From positions 85,063-149,062 of the forward strand of contig JBCBGC010000003.1 of assembly GCA_038527215.1 (NCBI GenBank): 64,000 bases of DNA. Direction: 5' to 3'. Position 1 is the first letter of the stretch; every line of letters starts with the position of its first letter. The translations under genes and the position numbers were made by a program. Below the pieces are notes generated by a model. The model ran no database searches. It saw nothing but the letters and a program-made list of their open reading frames with translations, and was not told where the DNA came from. The stretch is from JAWPMV01 sp038527215. Lineage in GTDB: Bacteria > Bacteroidota > Bacteroidia > J057. This document shows, in pieces, positions 44,201-51,751 of the stretch.

Positions 44201-45330
44201 TCCGGCAAGCGGGCGAGGCGAGCATACAGACTGCCCTGGGCCATCAGGGTCGCGGCAAATGCCAGGCTGCTTTCCCCTTCGGTCTGGGCCAGTTCTATCA
44301 ATTGCGGCAGTAGAGATTCTGCCGTGGTGAAATCCGCCTGTTGCAGGCAGTTCAGGAATTGCTCGTATACTTCCTGCCAGGTATCCGGGACCGTGGGCGC
44401 GGCTTCTGCCGCGGCTTTTTCCTTACACTGGAGCAGCATATTCCGGAAGGTTTCGTATTCAGGCATCTCCAGGGCCCCATGCTCTTCCAGATAGGTCGCC
44501 ACCCCTTCCAACAAGGGGAGGGCCGCTCCATAGCGGCCTGAACCAAACAGATAGCCACCTAACATGGATTGGGCCTCCGCAGCCAGATGCAGGTCCTCCA
44601 GTTTGAGGGCCGTGCCCAAAGCAGCCGTCAATGCTACTTCCGTTTGGTGGGCGTTTTTTAGATGATGAAGCGATAGGTGCCCCAACTTCATCAAGGTCAG
44701 GCACACCTTTTTGTGGATCTCTCCGATGCTCTTATGATAGGCTTGTAAGGCTTCCCCCAGTTGCAACTCGGCTTTTTCGTGATTACCGGCTTCCATCTGG
44801 CCAATGGCACAGTAATAGAGGCTGTCCCCGTAAATTTCCGTGGCCGCTCCCAAGTTTAGGAGGGAGATTTTTCGGGTCATATCTGCCACCCCCAGCATTT
44901 GTTGTATCTCTCCGGCCTCCAAAAGACTTTCACATTTGCCGATATATCCCAGGCATTCTTTATCCACCTCGGTTTTGAGAGGGAAATCTACCGTCAGTTT
45001 TTCTGCACAAAAGCGTAAGACCAGGAGAATATTCAGCGTGGTTTCTTCTTCGTACCCCAGGCTATGAATGGCATAAAGACCGGCTTGCTCCAGCCGGGGA
45101 AAAGCCGCTGCGATATCCTCCTGGCTAAAGAGATTCATGGCTTCCACGATCAGATTGTTGTATAACTCGGTCCGCTCGTCTGCCAACTCCTGTTGAGCAT
45201 AGGCCGCCCACAACTCCCGTTCCATGATGTGGTATAGGCCTTGATCGAACCACTGACAGGCCTGTAATAGTTCCTCCTGAGCAGCTAACTGCCGGGCCTT
45301 TTGGAGCATGAGGTCAATCTGGTCTTTCAT
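41242..45330 (-). CDS. TPR-CHAT protease
   Basis: 1362-residue cytoplasmic-looking protein (no signal peptide or membrane helix). Residues about 1-900 are a long superhelix of TPRs (for example TRLNLALLFQELQQYKRALRLYEA and FILLNNLGTLNLSQGKLEIAQQL), some twenty by eye. A coiled-coil, Gln-rich linker (RQRQAKGQTPEQQQAQEKLEA) precedes the CHAT (caspase HetF-associated with TPRs) domain at about 1040-1355. The catalytic His is near 1193 (LHVATHGFF) and the catalytic Cys near 1265 (VLSACETGLS); both are intact, so the clan-CD cysteine protease should be active. TPR-CHAT proteins act as regulated proteases, for example downstream of type III-E CRISPR effectors, but no CRISPR gene or obvious substrate gene is nearby. 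The gene stands alone, divergent from the alcohol dehydrogenase. Confidence 0.93.
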   Translation of the reverse strand: MKDQIDLMLQKARQLAAQEELLQACQWFDQGLYHIMERELWAAYAQQELADERTELYNNLIVEAMNLFSQEDIAAAFPRLEQAGLYAIHSLGYEEETTLNILLVLRFCAEKLTVDFPLKTEVDKECLGYIGKCESLLEAGEIQQMLGVADMTRKISLLNLGAATEIYGDSLYYCAIGQMEAGNHEKAELQLGEALQAYHKSIGEIHKKVCLTLMKLGHLSLHHLKNAHQTEVALTAALGTALKLEDLHLAAEAQSMLGGYLFGSGRYGAALPLLEGVATYLEEHGALEMPEYETFRNMLLQCKEKAAAEAAPTVPDTWQEVYEQFLNCLQQADFTTAESLLPQLIELAQTEGESSLAFAATLMAQGSLYARLARLPEAIAALEQGAKICEAQGYEMEEVYGIGLSTLAQVYADQANFDQAGAYGIKAITALRRCFEAESLPVAKARQNYGVMLLQMGKYPEAIAELEGARQIFQGLGEAGIADYLNATHNLGTCLVNTGDFSRGEALLNEVYREINSREVPLGPHPGLVLQALGHAQLMLGRVAEAERHYAESVRLMAISPGEDHPYYAHALVGYGKTLSKGGKHHLAETHYRKGQEIFERLLGPEHPHSLQTRLNLALLFQELQQYKRALRLYEAIKAPLQTALGEEHPEYATLLINLGTSYFLNGQLAAAEEPLRQAEKLLRQTVGESHHHYRQVLNILGMKQVREGDPEAGLQSFERALAIWEKDPVKSDQYFILLNNLGTLNLSQGKLEIAQQLTERAHQGLETLLSWEHPNVLTLRINLARVLAVSEHHTEAQDTYRRVFQNLELHRRRFFPSLSEQDQWRWIRRLQLLLENFFSYVRKYREIYPELMVWAFNQQLQSRHQQFNLLRQIRQRQAKGQTPEQQQAQEKLEAVRKAVAQWMARPANQRNQSWETMENQLREAEVAYFQLFPEAFVPEEEPLTLDSLAPHFSQDEALVEIFTIKNAGEPFCCVAMVWLPGDPEPLRWVELGSTDTLAQEIWPQYQAWLKQTGGQQRDTFEEAAEGEVEKMVQPEVFYQVLWQPIAEALEGRQTVYLLPSDMYQEVNLSILPVPGETAYVMDRWDIHLISQARDILNGQEAAPSGKKEAILLGDPDFGQKGQASETDAHRSAFGQLPRLSNVAPLPGTRQEVLNIAEKLRAQGWSVAHYLGADSQEAVLRQADRPTILHVATHGFFLPEEKGAADSLLMGDAQPQENPYWRAGLLLSGTQHALEEREAGGEGIFYAYEAASLNLEGTELVVLSACETGLSASEGYMSQIGLQRAFRLAGAQRMLQSLWKVSDEATQLLMEHFYTYLLQGHTQYDALKAAQQALRKQYPHPFYWGAFVLVGQVERPGKAVEA

Positions 45331-45580
45331 GTGGAGACGGCTTCTAGGATATCAGTGTAGGTCCAAGCAGGAGATGTTACCGGCTTTAGAGACATAGTCG
45401 AAAAAATCCCGCTTTTATCAAACTAGAAAAAATAACAGGTGCTCGATATGAGAACGGGGTCATCTTTGGTTCCTCGAAAAAAATTTCCCTTCCAGATACA
45501 GACGATCCACCTTGGTGCCTTGAGATTTTGCCCATTTTGCTGCATCTTTTCCCTTTCATCTTGCAAAACCCCTTCTATCT

Positions 45581-46732
45581 ATGGCAGCGGTTACTCAACC
45601 CACCTCCTTTAATTTCCCCACCCCTATCCGCTTTGGCGTCGGTGTGATCGCCGAGCTTCCGGCCTATTGTAAAAAACATGGACTGACGGCCCCGCTTTTG
45701 GTTACTGATCCGAATGTCGCTGAACTGGGCTTTTTCAGGAAGATAGCGCAACAACTGGCTGCCGCTGGCTTGAAACCTGAGGTTTTTTCTGACATGCATG
45801 CCAACCCCATTAAGGCAGACGTCCTGGCGGGCGGGGATGCATATGATCAGAGCCAAAGAGACAGTATCATTGGCATTGGCGGAGGGGCGGCCATGGACGT
45901 GGCCCGGGCCATCGCCCTGCGCATTAATCATCGGGAAGATCTTTTCAAATACGATGACCTGATCGGCGGAGATAAGTATGTAACCAACCCCATTCCTCCA
46001 TTTGTCACGGTGCCTACTACTTCTGGAACCGGGAGCGAAGTGGGACGATCAGCCATTATTTCCGAGGATGAAAGCAAGAAAAAACGCATCCTCTTTGCCC
46101 CAAGCCTGATGGCGCAGCAAGTTTTTGCCGATCCAGCCCTGACTTTTGAGCTTCCCACTCATATTACGGCCGCCACGGGCATTGATGCCCTCACCCACAA
46201 CCTGGAAGCCTACCTCGCCAAAAACTACCATCCCATGGCGGATGGGATTGCGTTAGAGGGGACGCGCCTGATTTTTGAATCCATCGTAGAGGCGGTCCAC
46301 CGACCTGATCCCGTCTCACGATCCAAGATGATGCTGGCTTCCCTGATGGGCGCCACCGCCTTCCAAAAAGGCCTGGGCGTGGTCCATTCTTTAGCTCACC
46401 CCTTGTCTACCTTGCTGGATATGCACCACGGACTGGCCAACGCCATTAACCTGCCTTATGGCATGGAGTTTAATTTTGATGGGTTCGAAACGCGCTTTAC
46501 CCGTCTGGCTCAGGTCATGAACTTACCAGAGGCCAATGCTGAAGCGGTGGTCCCGGCCCTGTTTGAGCTGAATGAAAAACTGAATCTACCGCTAAGGTTA
46601 CGGGAAAAAGGCGTGGAGCAGGCGCATATTCCCTCCCTGACAGAATTAGCCGTCGCGGATTTTGCCCACCCGAATAATCCCAAACCCGTGAGTCGGGAGG
46701 ATTTTCAAGCCTTATATGAGAAAGCCTGGTAG
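45581..46732 (+). CDS. Iron-containing alcohol dehydrogenase (group III)
   Basis: 383-residue NAD(P)-dependent alcohol/aldehyde oxidoreductase with a catalytic divalent metal, normally Fe(II). The N-terminal nucleotide domain shows RFGVGVIAELPAYCKKHG and the GGGAAMDVARAIAL loop, then PTTSGTGSEVGRSAII. The metal site in the C-terminal helical domain is visible in HSLAHPLSTLLDMHHGLANAINLPYGM (His and His with the upstream Asp). The length is normal. It is one gene, divergent from TPR-CHAT and convergent with the FabH-like gene (5-base gap). The physiological alcohol (ethanol, butanol, lactaldehyde and so on) cannot be read from sequence. Confidence 0.93.
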   Translation: MAAVTQPTSFNFPTPIRFGVGVIAELPAYCKKHGLTAPLLVTDPNVAELGFFRKIAQQLAAAGLKPEVFSDMHANPIKADVLAGGDAYDQSQRDSIIGIGGGAAMDVARAIALRINHREDLFKYDDLIGGDKYVTNPIPPFVTVPTTSGTGSEVGRSAIISEDESKKKRILFAPSLMAQQVFADPALTFELPTHITAATGIDALTHNLEAYLAKNYHPMADGIALEGTRLIFESIVEAVHRPDPVSRSKMMLASLMGATAFQKGLGVVHSLAHPLSTLLDMHHGLANAINLPYGMEFNFDGFETRFTRLAQVMNLPEANAEAVVPALFELNEKLNLPLRLREKGVEQAHIPSLTELAVADFAHPNNPKPVSREDFQALYEKAW

Positions 46733-46737
46733 GTTGA

Positions 46738-47808
46738 TCAGGGCACTTTGTAAACGATGGAGTTGATGTTCATACCAGCTCCTACGGAAGCAAATATGAC
46801 CCAATCCCCGCTATTGATCTCGTGCCCTGGCATATCGCCTTTGGCCACCAAGTCGTACAAGGTGGGCACGGTAGCGACAGAACTATTCCCTAACCAGGAA
46901 ACGGTCAAGGGCATGACCGAGGGGTCGTGATTCTGGCAATCATATAACCGAAAGATTCTTTCCAGTATGGCGTCGTCCATCTTGGCGTTGGCCTGATGAA
47001 TGAACACCTTTTTCACGTCAGAGAGATGCAAGCCTGCGCGATCCAGGGTAGTTTTTACGACTTCCGGGACGTGTCGCAGGGCGTAGCGATATAACTGATG
47101 ACCGTGCATTTTGAGGAAGAGGTCATCGTTTTCGTATTCTTTTTTGTAGGAAGGCTGCTGCCACAGCAGATAGGCTTCCTTTTTGGTGTCAGAGCGAGTT
47201 AAATAGGTGCAGATGCCAACTTTTTCCTCCGACTCAACCGCTTCTAAAATCACGGCTCCTGCCCCATCGGCATAGAGCATGGAGTCCCGATCGTGCGGAT
47301 CAATGATACGCGAAAGGGTTTCAGCGCCGATCACCATGACGCGCTTAGCATCTCCCGCTTTGATATAATAGTTGGCCTGGATCAGGCCCTGCACCCAGCC
47401 AGGACAGCCAAAAGGCAGGTCATAAGGAACGCAGAAGGGATTTTCAATTTCCAGGAGATATTTAACTCGGGAAGCGATAGAAGGCACCTGATCCGAACGG
47501 CGATTATCAGCTAAGACATCCCCCCAGTTATGCGCCACTATAATATAATCCAGGCTCTCCTTGTCTATCCCACTCGATTCAAGGGCGTCTTTTGCTGCCA
47601 GGAAGGCGATATCCGAACAGACCTGGTTATCCTCCACATAGCGCCGCTCTTTAATGGTCGTGATTTCTTCAAATTTTTTGATGATTTCCTGAGGAGTCTT
47701 ATCAAAAGATTCCCCTTTGGGAGAGAGGAATTCGTGGCTCAGAAAATCTTCATTAGAGACAATCTTTGGAGGTATATACCGGCCGGAGGCCGAAATAACA
47801 GCAAACAT
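46738..47808 (-). CDS. 3-oxoacyl-ACP synthase III-like protein (FabH family)
   Basis: Thiolase-fold condensing enzyme. The KAS III triad is complete: Cys135 in PFGCPGWVQG, His near 271 in FIHQANAKM, Asn near 306 in WLGNSSVATVP. KAS III enzymes join acetyl- or other acyl-CoA to malonyl-ACP to start fatty-acid synthesis; this 356-residue form, with a long N-terminal insert (FLSPKGESFDKTPQEIIKKFEEIT), differs from housekeeping FabH and is likely a specialised copy for a secondary lipid or branched starter. No acyl-carrier protein or fab cluster is adjacent. Two TTCGAA palindromes in inverted orientation lie about 65-85 bases upstream. Confidence 0.9.
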   Translation of the reverse strand: MFAVISASGRYIPPKIVSNEDFLSHEFLSPKGESFDKTPQEIIKKFEEITTIKERRYVEDNQVCSDIAFLAAKDALESSGIDKESLDYIIVAHNWGDVLADNRRSDQVPSIASRVKYLLEIENPFCVPYDLPFGCPGWVQGLIQANYYIKAGDAKRVMVIGAETLSRIIDPHDRDSMLYADGAGAVILEAVESEEKVGICTYLTRSDTKKEAYLLWQQPSYKKEYENDDLFLKMHGHQLYRYALRHVPEVVKTTLDRAGLHLSDVKKVFIHQANAKMDDAILERIFRLYDCQNHDPSVMPLTVSWLGNSSVATVPTLYDLVAKGDMPGHEINSGDWVIFASVGAGMNINSIVYKVP

Positions 47809-47870
47809 ATCGGTGGTTTAATGTCGTAAATATACGGGCATAATTTGAAAAACCAGAAAGCGGTTTAATA

Positions 47871-47892
47871 TTCGAATAAATAATAATTCGAA
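47871..47892. promoter_or_regulatory. Paired TTCGAA palindromes upstream of FabH-like gene
   Basis: TTCGAAT (47871-47877) and ATTCGAA (47886-47892) are inverted copies separated by 8 AT-rich bases, and the TTCGAA core of each is itself palindromic. They lie 63-84 bases upstream of the FabH-like start, fitting a binding site for one or two regulator dimers. A similar TTCGA-N3-TCGAA dyad lies upstream of the DUF1573 gene at 58268. Confidence 0.5.
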
Positions 47893-47926
47893 ATATCGTA
47901 TCAAATCAGGGCATACCGACAATCAC

Positions 47927-48547
47927 CTACCAAAAGTTTTGTCTTTCCAGCAACACGATCAGCATGGCGGATATTTTTAAAACCTGGGGATAGTCAGTTA
48001 GTTGCTCATTTTCCCAGATAGCATAAACCAGTTTTTGCGCGTCTTTTTCCTCTAGTTTAAGGATAGGAATCGCAACGGCAGGTCGATCGTCAGGGGGAAA
48101 TATGAGGGTATTCAAGGCATTCTCTTCCTGGGCAGCTAATCCAGAGGCCTGGCTGCCAGTGAGATATAAAGTATCAGATAAGGTAGCAAGTCGCCAACGG
48201 AAGGCTTCACCAGGCTTCGGAAGTAATTGTCGCAAGTCTACGTAGTGCTGGCCCCAGGAGGCTCTGCCAGCTTTTTTCTTTTCTCCTTCCCAAAAGCTTA
48301 CCTGTCCACCAGGCTCATCCATGATCTCCCAGTCCAGGTTTTTCTTCTGTTTTCTGCTACGGTTCTGGAGCATGACCTGCCCTTCCAGATCAGTAGCCTG
48401 GAGTTTGATATACCTGGCGATTTTCTTTCCCTGCTTTTCGCTCCACTTTCCCTTGGTATGGGTGAAAGCGGACTGGGCGTGCATCGTCGACCCTGCCAGC
48501 AAGCAAATGCTGAGTATATGAATGGAAATGCACCTAATTCTGAACAT
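47927..48547 (-). CDS. Secreted protein of unknown function
   Basis: I do not recognise this 206-residue protein. A signal peptide is present (IHILSICLLAGSTMHAQS, cleavage near residue 25). The mature part is basic near its start (KGKWSEKQGKKIARYIKLQ). It then shows a beta-rich region (QVMLQNRSRKQKKNLDWEIM, GQVSFWEGEKKK) and ends with a hydrophobic stretch (KISAMLIVLLERQNFW). There is no lipobox and no T9SS domain. The gene begins 33 bases after the stop of the rhomboid protease gene on the same strand, so co-transcription is likely; it could be a substrate or accessory of that protease, which is inference from gene order alone. Confidence 0.7.
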   Translation of the reverse strand: MFRIRCISIHILSICLLAGSTMHAQSAFTHTKGKWSEKQGKKIARYIKLQATDLEGQVMLQNRSRKQKKNLDWEIMDEPGGQVSFWEGEKKKAGRASWGQHYVDLRQLLPKPGEAFRWRLATLSDTLYLTGSQASGLAAQEENALNTLIFPPDDRPAVAIPILKLEEKDAQKLVYAIWENEQLTDYPQVLKISAMLIVLLERQNFW

Positions 48548-48580
48548 GGAAGCAGGGAGTACGCTGAATCAGCTAATAAT

Positions 48581-49504
48581 TTAATCAGATTGTCGGGAAA
48601 TCTCTTCAAACCGCTTTCTCTCCTTAGCACTGAGATTCTCCCAACCTTTATCAAGGTAGTAATTGATTTCGTCTTCTACGGTATCAAATTTTCGGGATTT
48701 GAACATGGGTCGAACCTTACCTTCATCTCCTGTTTTCTGCTTTCCGGAAGCCCGGGAACGAGGAGATTTTGCGCCAGAGGAGCGGTTTTTTCGGAAGGTT
48801 TTTGAAAAATATCCAGGGATCAATAAAAATTCCGGCCGGGTGATGATCAAATAAAGGAAGACCGCTACAGGGGTGAGGATCAACAAAAATATCCCCGGAT
48901 GAGAGGAAAGGAGTTGAGGGGCAAAAAGGATGGCCAGGAGCATGCCGAGTATCGCCCCGCCTAAATGCGCCTCATGCCCAATGTTGTCCCGCTGGGCCTT
49001 GATGCCATAAATAGAAATCGCCACGTATAGTAAGCCAAACACCCAACTCGGCATAGGGAGAAAGAAAAACAGCCTGATGGTTCCAAAGGGATTAAAGGCG
49101 ATGGCGGCAAAAATGACCCCACTGACGGCTCCCGAAGCGCCGGCAGCCCGATAGTTACCATGATTCCGATGCACATAGAGGGCCAGGAAATTTCCGCCCA
49201 GCAGGCTGGCAAAATAGATAAACAGATACCCAATGGGACCTACGCATTGTAAGCCAGACTCCGATAAGGCACAAAATCCGCTTCGGCCAAACGCGTAGAG
49301 CACATACATGTTAAAGATGAAGTGCCACCACCCCACGTGTAGAAAGCCCGAACTGATCATGCGGATATAATCCTTGCCTACCAGGATAGGATCTACCTCA
49401 AACAGATATTTGTTATAAAAGCTCCGGTCGGTCTCCCCTTTATAGGTCACGATCAGGTTGGCCAGGATCAGGACCAGGGTTATCTGCTCTATGCCTAAAT
49501 TCAT
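48581..49504 (-). CDS. Rhomboid family intramembrane serine protease
   Basis: Inner-membrane protease that cuts transmembrane segments. The ATG at 49504 is preferred because it gives a first membrane helix directly (GIEQITLVLILANLIVTYKG); the longer frame from 49600 adds a hydrophilic 32-residue lead. Six or more membrane helices are visible. The catalytic Ser sits in GASGAVSGVIFAA and the catalytic His in HEAHLGGAILGML; the oxyanion helper region GWWHFIFNMYVLYAFG carries the conserved His and Asn. A Lys/Arg/Ser-rich cytoplasmic tail of about 90 residues follows (FRKNRSSGAKSPRSRASGKQ), ending with a helical DEINYYLDKGWENLSAKERKRF element. That tail motif is common in Bacteroidota rhomboids. 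A secreted unknown protein is encoded immediately downstream. Confidence 0.92.
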   Translation of the reverse strand: MNLGIEQITLVLILANLIVTYKGETDRSFYNKYLFEVDPILVGKDYIRMISSGFLHVGWWHFIFNMYVLYAFGRSGFCALSESGLQCVGPIGYLFIYFASLLGGNFLALYVHRNHGNYRAAGASGAVSGVIFAAIAFNPFGTIRLFFFLPMPSWVFGLLYVAISIYGIKAQRDNIGHEAHLGGAILGMLLAILFAPQLLSSHPGIFLLILTPVAVFLYLIITRPEFLLIPGYFSKTFRKNRSSGAKSPRSRASGKQKTGDEGKVRPMFKSRKFDTVEDEINYYLDKGWENLSAKERKRFEEISRQSD

Positions 49505-49918
49505 AAGAATAAAATTACGGCAATTCTTCCAGTCATTCAACCACTCCTGCTTAAGCCAGGGCAAGGCATCCGGAAATCCCCCATCGGTCAAAGGCTGCAA
49601 CAGATTCTTTTTTCAGAGGAACAAGTGAAAGTTTCCAGCTCGAATGTATTCAATCAGCCTGCATTCTGCGGTCCGGCCAGGGATTCTTACGTCGATTTAT
49701 TTTACAGGCGTTTTCTACGACCATAAGCTAAGAATCTGAAAATCAAGTCTTCGTGTGAATTTTTATCCGAAAAAATGAATTTTATACGCAGGAAAGTTAA
49801 TGTAAACCAAAATGTATTGCTACTTGTAAGAAATGGGCAATTCTACTTTAGGGGAACTTCTGCCAAGGGGTCAAATTAGAATCATCAAATCAAACTCAAT
49901 TCGTGCAATAAAAAATTC
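49505..49918. other. Spacer between divergent rhomboid and small acidic protein genes
   Basis: About 410 bases without a credible gene. The part from 49505 to 49600 could extend the rhomboid N-terminus. The remainder is AT-rich (49720-49910) and presumably holds promoters of both genes; only weak -7-like sequences such as CTACTTG near 49823 are seen. Confidence 0.5.
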
Positions 49919-50242
49919 ATGAAAGTAACGGTAACTAAGCGCCATATCCAGGCCGCCAAGCTCAGCAACTTGCGAACCCCTGTAGAAATAGCCGTCATGG
50001 AACTTGATTGTTTTGAGGAGGTGAGCCTGTCTCGCAAAGAGGATGGTAGTTACCTGCTGCATATAGATGGAGAGCGGATTGCTTTACCTAAAAAAATCAA
50101 TCAGGAGCTTGACCAATTCGCCGAAACCCAGCATATGAAAGCGGTCAACTTTGACCTTCCTGTAGAGGAGGATGTCATAGTAGGCGAAGACGAATTGTTC
50201 CTGGAATCTTTTGACGACAGTTTTTCGCTCGACTTTCTCTAA
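49919..50242 (+). CDS. Small acidic protein of unknown function
   Basis: 107-residue protein that I do not recognise. There is no signal peptide or membrane segment. It is predicted mixed alpha/beta: an N-terminal basic strand-helix (KVTVTKRHIQAAKLSNLRTP), a beta hairpin (EEVSLSRKEDGSYLLHIDGERIALP), a helix (KINQELDQFAE) and a strongly acidic tail (PVEEDVIVGEDELFLESFDDSF). It has its own terminator (50265-50298) and a long upstream spacer, so it is expressed as a single unit. The compact size, regular codon use and dedicated terminator support a real gene; function is open. Confidence 0.72.
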   Translation: MKVTVTKRHIQAAKLSNLRTPVEIAVMELDCFEEVSLSRKEDGSYLLHIDGERIALPKKINQELDQFAETQHMKAVNFDLPVEEDVIVGEDELFLESFDDSFSLDFL

Positions 50243-50264
50243 AGATATTTGTCAACTATACCGA

Positions 50265-50298
50265 CGGGGTCTCTTCGATAGAAGGACCCCGTTTTTTT
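50265..50298 (+). terminator. Intrinsic terminator after small acidic protein gene
   Basis: CGGGGTC, one unpaired T, CTTC-GATA-GAAG, GACCCCG followed by seven Ts: a long near-perfect stem with a GATA tetraloop. Confidence 0.9.
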
Positions 50299-50309
50299 GG
50301 TGCAGGCGT

Positions 50310-50786
50310 TTAGGCCTGGAGCATTTTTTTCAGGAGAGAAATCTGGCCCGTGTGGTAGGCGTCATGGTGAACGATTCCATGTAAGAGGACATAATAAGAA
50401 TACGGCTTATCCGGCACTTCTTCGTGGAGTTTTGCATCCTCGTGCAGCCGCATCTCATCACGCAGGGCCTGATCGGCAGCCTGCAGGCTTTCCAGACTTT
50501 GCTGCCAATGGGCTTCCGTGGCTTCCGGCATGGGTGGCCAGTCCTCCACACTGCCTACTTCAAGGACTACTCCCTCGCCTTCGGCAAGCTTTCGACGGGC
50601 AAAATGCCGCCAGGCCGTCATATGCAATACGATTTCCCAGATGGTATTGGCCTGCCCGGAAGGTCGCTGGCTGGCCAGCGAAGCAGTTACACCGGATAGC
50701 GCCTCTGTCACCGCAGCGCCATGCCAACTGGGACCTGACTGCATGTGCTTAAGCAGGGAGCCAATTCTATGAATTTCTGAAGCCAT
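50310..50786 (-). CDS. DinB-family four-helix metalloprotein
   Basis: 158-residue member of the DinB/YfiT four-helix-bundle superfamily. The expected metal ligands are visible as His in IVLHMTAWRHF and the pair in GIVHHDAYHTGQISLL near the C-terminus. Superfamily members include thiol-dependent S-transferases (bacillithiol, mycothiol), and many copies have unknown substrates; the gene-name resemblance to DNA polymerase IV (dinB) is coincidental. It starts 18 bases after the terC-like gene, so they are co-transcribed from the promoter at 51610-51639. A link to metal or oxidative stress is inference. Confidence 0.88.
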   Translation of the reverse strand: MASEIHRIGSLLKHMQSGPSWHGAAVTEALSGVTASLASQRPSGQANTIWEIVLHMTAWRHFARRKLAEGEGVVLEVGSVEDWPPMPEATEAHWQQSLESLQAADQALRDEMRLHEDAKLHEEVPDKPYSYYVLLHGIVHHDAYHTGQISLLKKMLQA

Positions 50787-50804
50787 AGGGTTGAATCTCA
50801 GCAG

Positions 50805-51587
50805 TTAGTTTTCCATTTCCGCTTCGTACTCATCCGGAATCCGGTCCTTCAATTTGACTGGGTCTTTTTCTTTGCGCAGACGAGAGTTCAGCAATTCTAC
50901 CACCAGCGAGAAGGCCATGGCGAAGTAGATATAGCCTTTGTCTACATGTTGCTCGAAGCCTTCAGCTACCAGCATAAAGCCGATCAAGAGCAGGAAGGAT
51001 AGCGCCAGCATCTGTATGGTGGGTCGTCCGTTAATGAACTTACTAATGGGAGCCGAGGCGACAATCATAATACCCATGGAGATCACCACCGCCACGATCA
51101 TGATTTCCACATGATCGGCCAGGCCAACCGCTGTGAGAATCGAATCAAAGGAGAAGACGATATCCAAAGCGGCGATCTGAATGATGACATTCATAAAGCC
51201 CCGCTTTTTGCCCCCATTTTCTTCATGCTCCTCTACGCCTTCCAGTTTATGGCCCATCTCTACGATGGTTTTGCCCATCAAAAATACCCCTCCCGCAATC
51301 AGGATGATATCCCGCCAACTCAACTGCATACTTTCCGGCAAGCCATCAATCACCAATACCGGATCGGTCATCTGCACGATCTGGTTGATAAACAGCAGCA
51401 ACAAAATCCGAAAACCCAGCGCGATAAATAATCCCAGAGACCGGGCTCTCCCCTGTTGGTGTTCGGGTAACTTACCGGCCACGATGGAAATGAAGATGAT
51501 GTTATCAATCCCCAGGATGATTTCCATCAGGGTAAGCGTAAAAAGACTGATCAGTCCTTCCGCAGTGAAAATGGTGGTAAAATCCAT
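50805..51587 (-). CDS. TerC-family integral membrane protein (YkoY/YgdQ type)
   Basis: 260-residue inner-membrane protein with about seven helices. The family signature is at the N-terminus (LTLMEIILGIDNIIFISIVAGKLP), repeated in inverted form in the second half (IQIAALDIVFSFDSILTAVGLAD), with acidic residues inside the membrane that suggest cation handling. Relatives (TerC, Alx, YkoY, MeeY) are linked to tellurite resistance and more recently to manganese export and metalation of secreted proteins. No tellurite-resistance cluster is present here. It is the first gene of an operon with the DinB-family gene. No manganese riboswitch was seen in the short leader. Confidence 0.92.
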   Translation of the reverse strand: MDFTTIFTAEGLISLFTLTLMEIILGIDNIIFISIVAGKLPEHQQGRARSLGLFIALGFRILLLLFINQIVQMTDPVLVIDGLPESMQLSWRDIILIAGGVFLMGKTIVEMGHKLEGVEEHEENGGKKRGFMNVIIQIAALDIVFSFDSILTAVGLADHVEIMIVAVVISMGIMIVASAPISKFINGRPTIQMLALSFLLLIGFMLVAEGFEQHVDKGYIYFAMAFSLVVELLNSRLRKEKDPVKLKDRIPDEYEAEMEN

Positions 51588-51609
51588 GCCTTAAATATAA
51601 GGGTTTCGC

Positions 51610-51639
51610 CAAAGATAGTAGACTTGTTTAACAGGGCAA
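51610..51639 (-). promoter_or_regulatory. Bacteroidota-type promoter for the terC-dinB-family operon
   Basis: On the minus strand, TATCTTTG (plus positions 51617-51610) is the -7 element and TTG (51639-51637) the -33 element, 19 bases apart. The start codon lies 22 bases beyond the -7 element. Confidence 0.8.
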
Positions 51640-51689
51640 GGGATGGAAAGATCTCAGCAGGAAAGTGGCTTTTTTTTCAGTAAGCAAAA

Positions 51690-51727
51690 AGAAAGCCGCC
51701 GCCTTCCTCAATGGGGAAGGCGGCGGC
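51690..51727 (-). terminator. Intrinsic terminator after the T9SS dehydrogenase-like gene
   Basis: Perfect 13-base arms GCCGCCGCCTTCC (51695-51707) and GGAAGGCGGCGGC (51715-51727) with a 7-base loop. Read on the minus strand the stem is followed by TTTCTTTTTG, so it terminates the gene ending at 51752. Confidence 0.9.
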
Positions 51728-51751
51728 TGTTTTCTGAGATCTCTAAGGGAA

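Noticed and set aside
41242..45330. Type III-E CRISPR (Craspase) locus suggested by TPR-CHAT
   Set aside because: No gRAMP-type gene, CRISPR repeats or adaptation genes are present anywhere in the window.
50310..50786. DNA polymerase IV from the name DinB
   Set aside because: The protein is a 158-residue four-helix metalloprotein of the DinB/YfiT superfamily, unrelated to polymerase IV.
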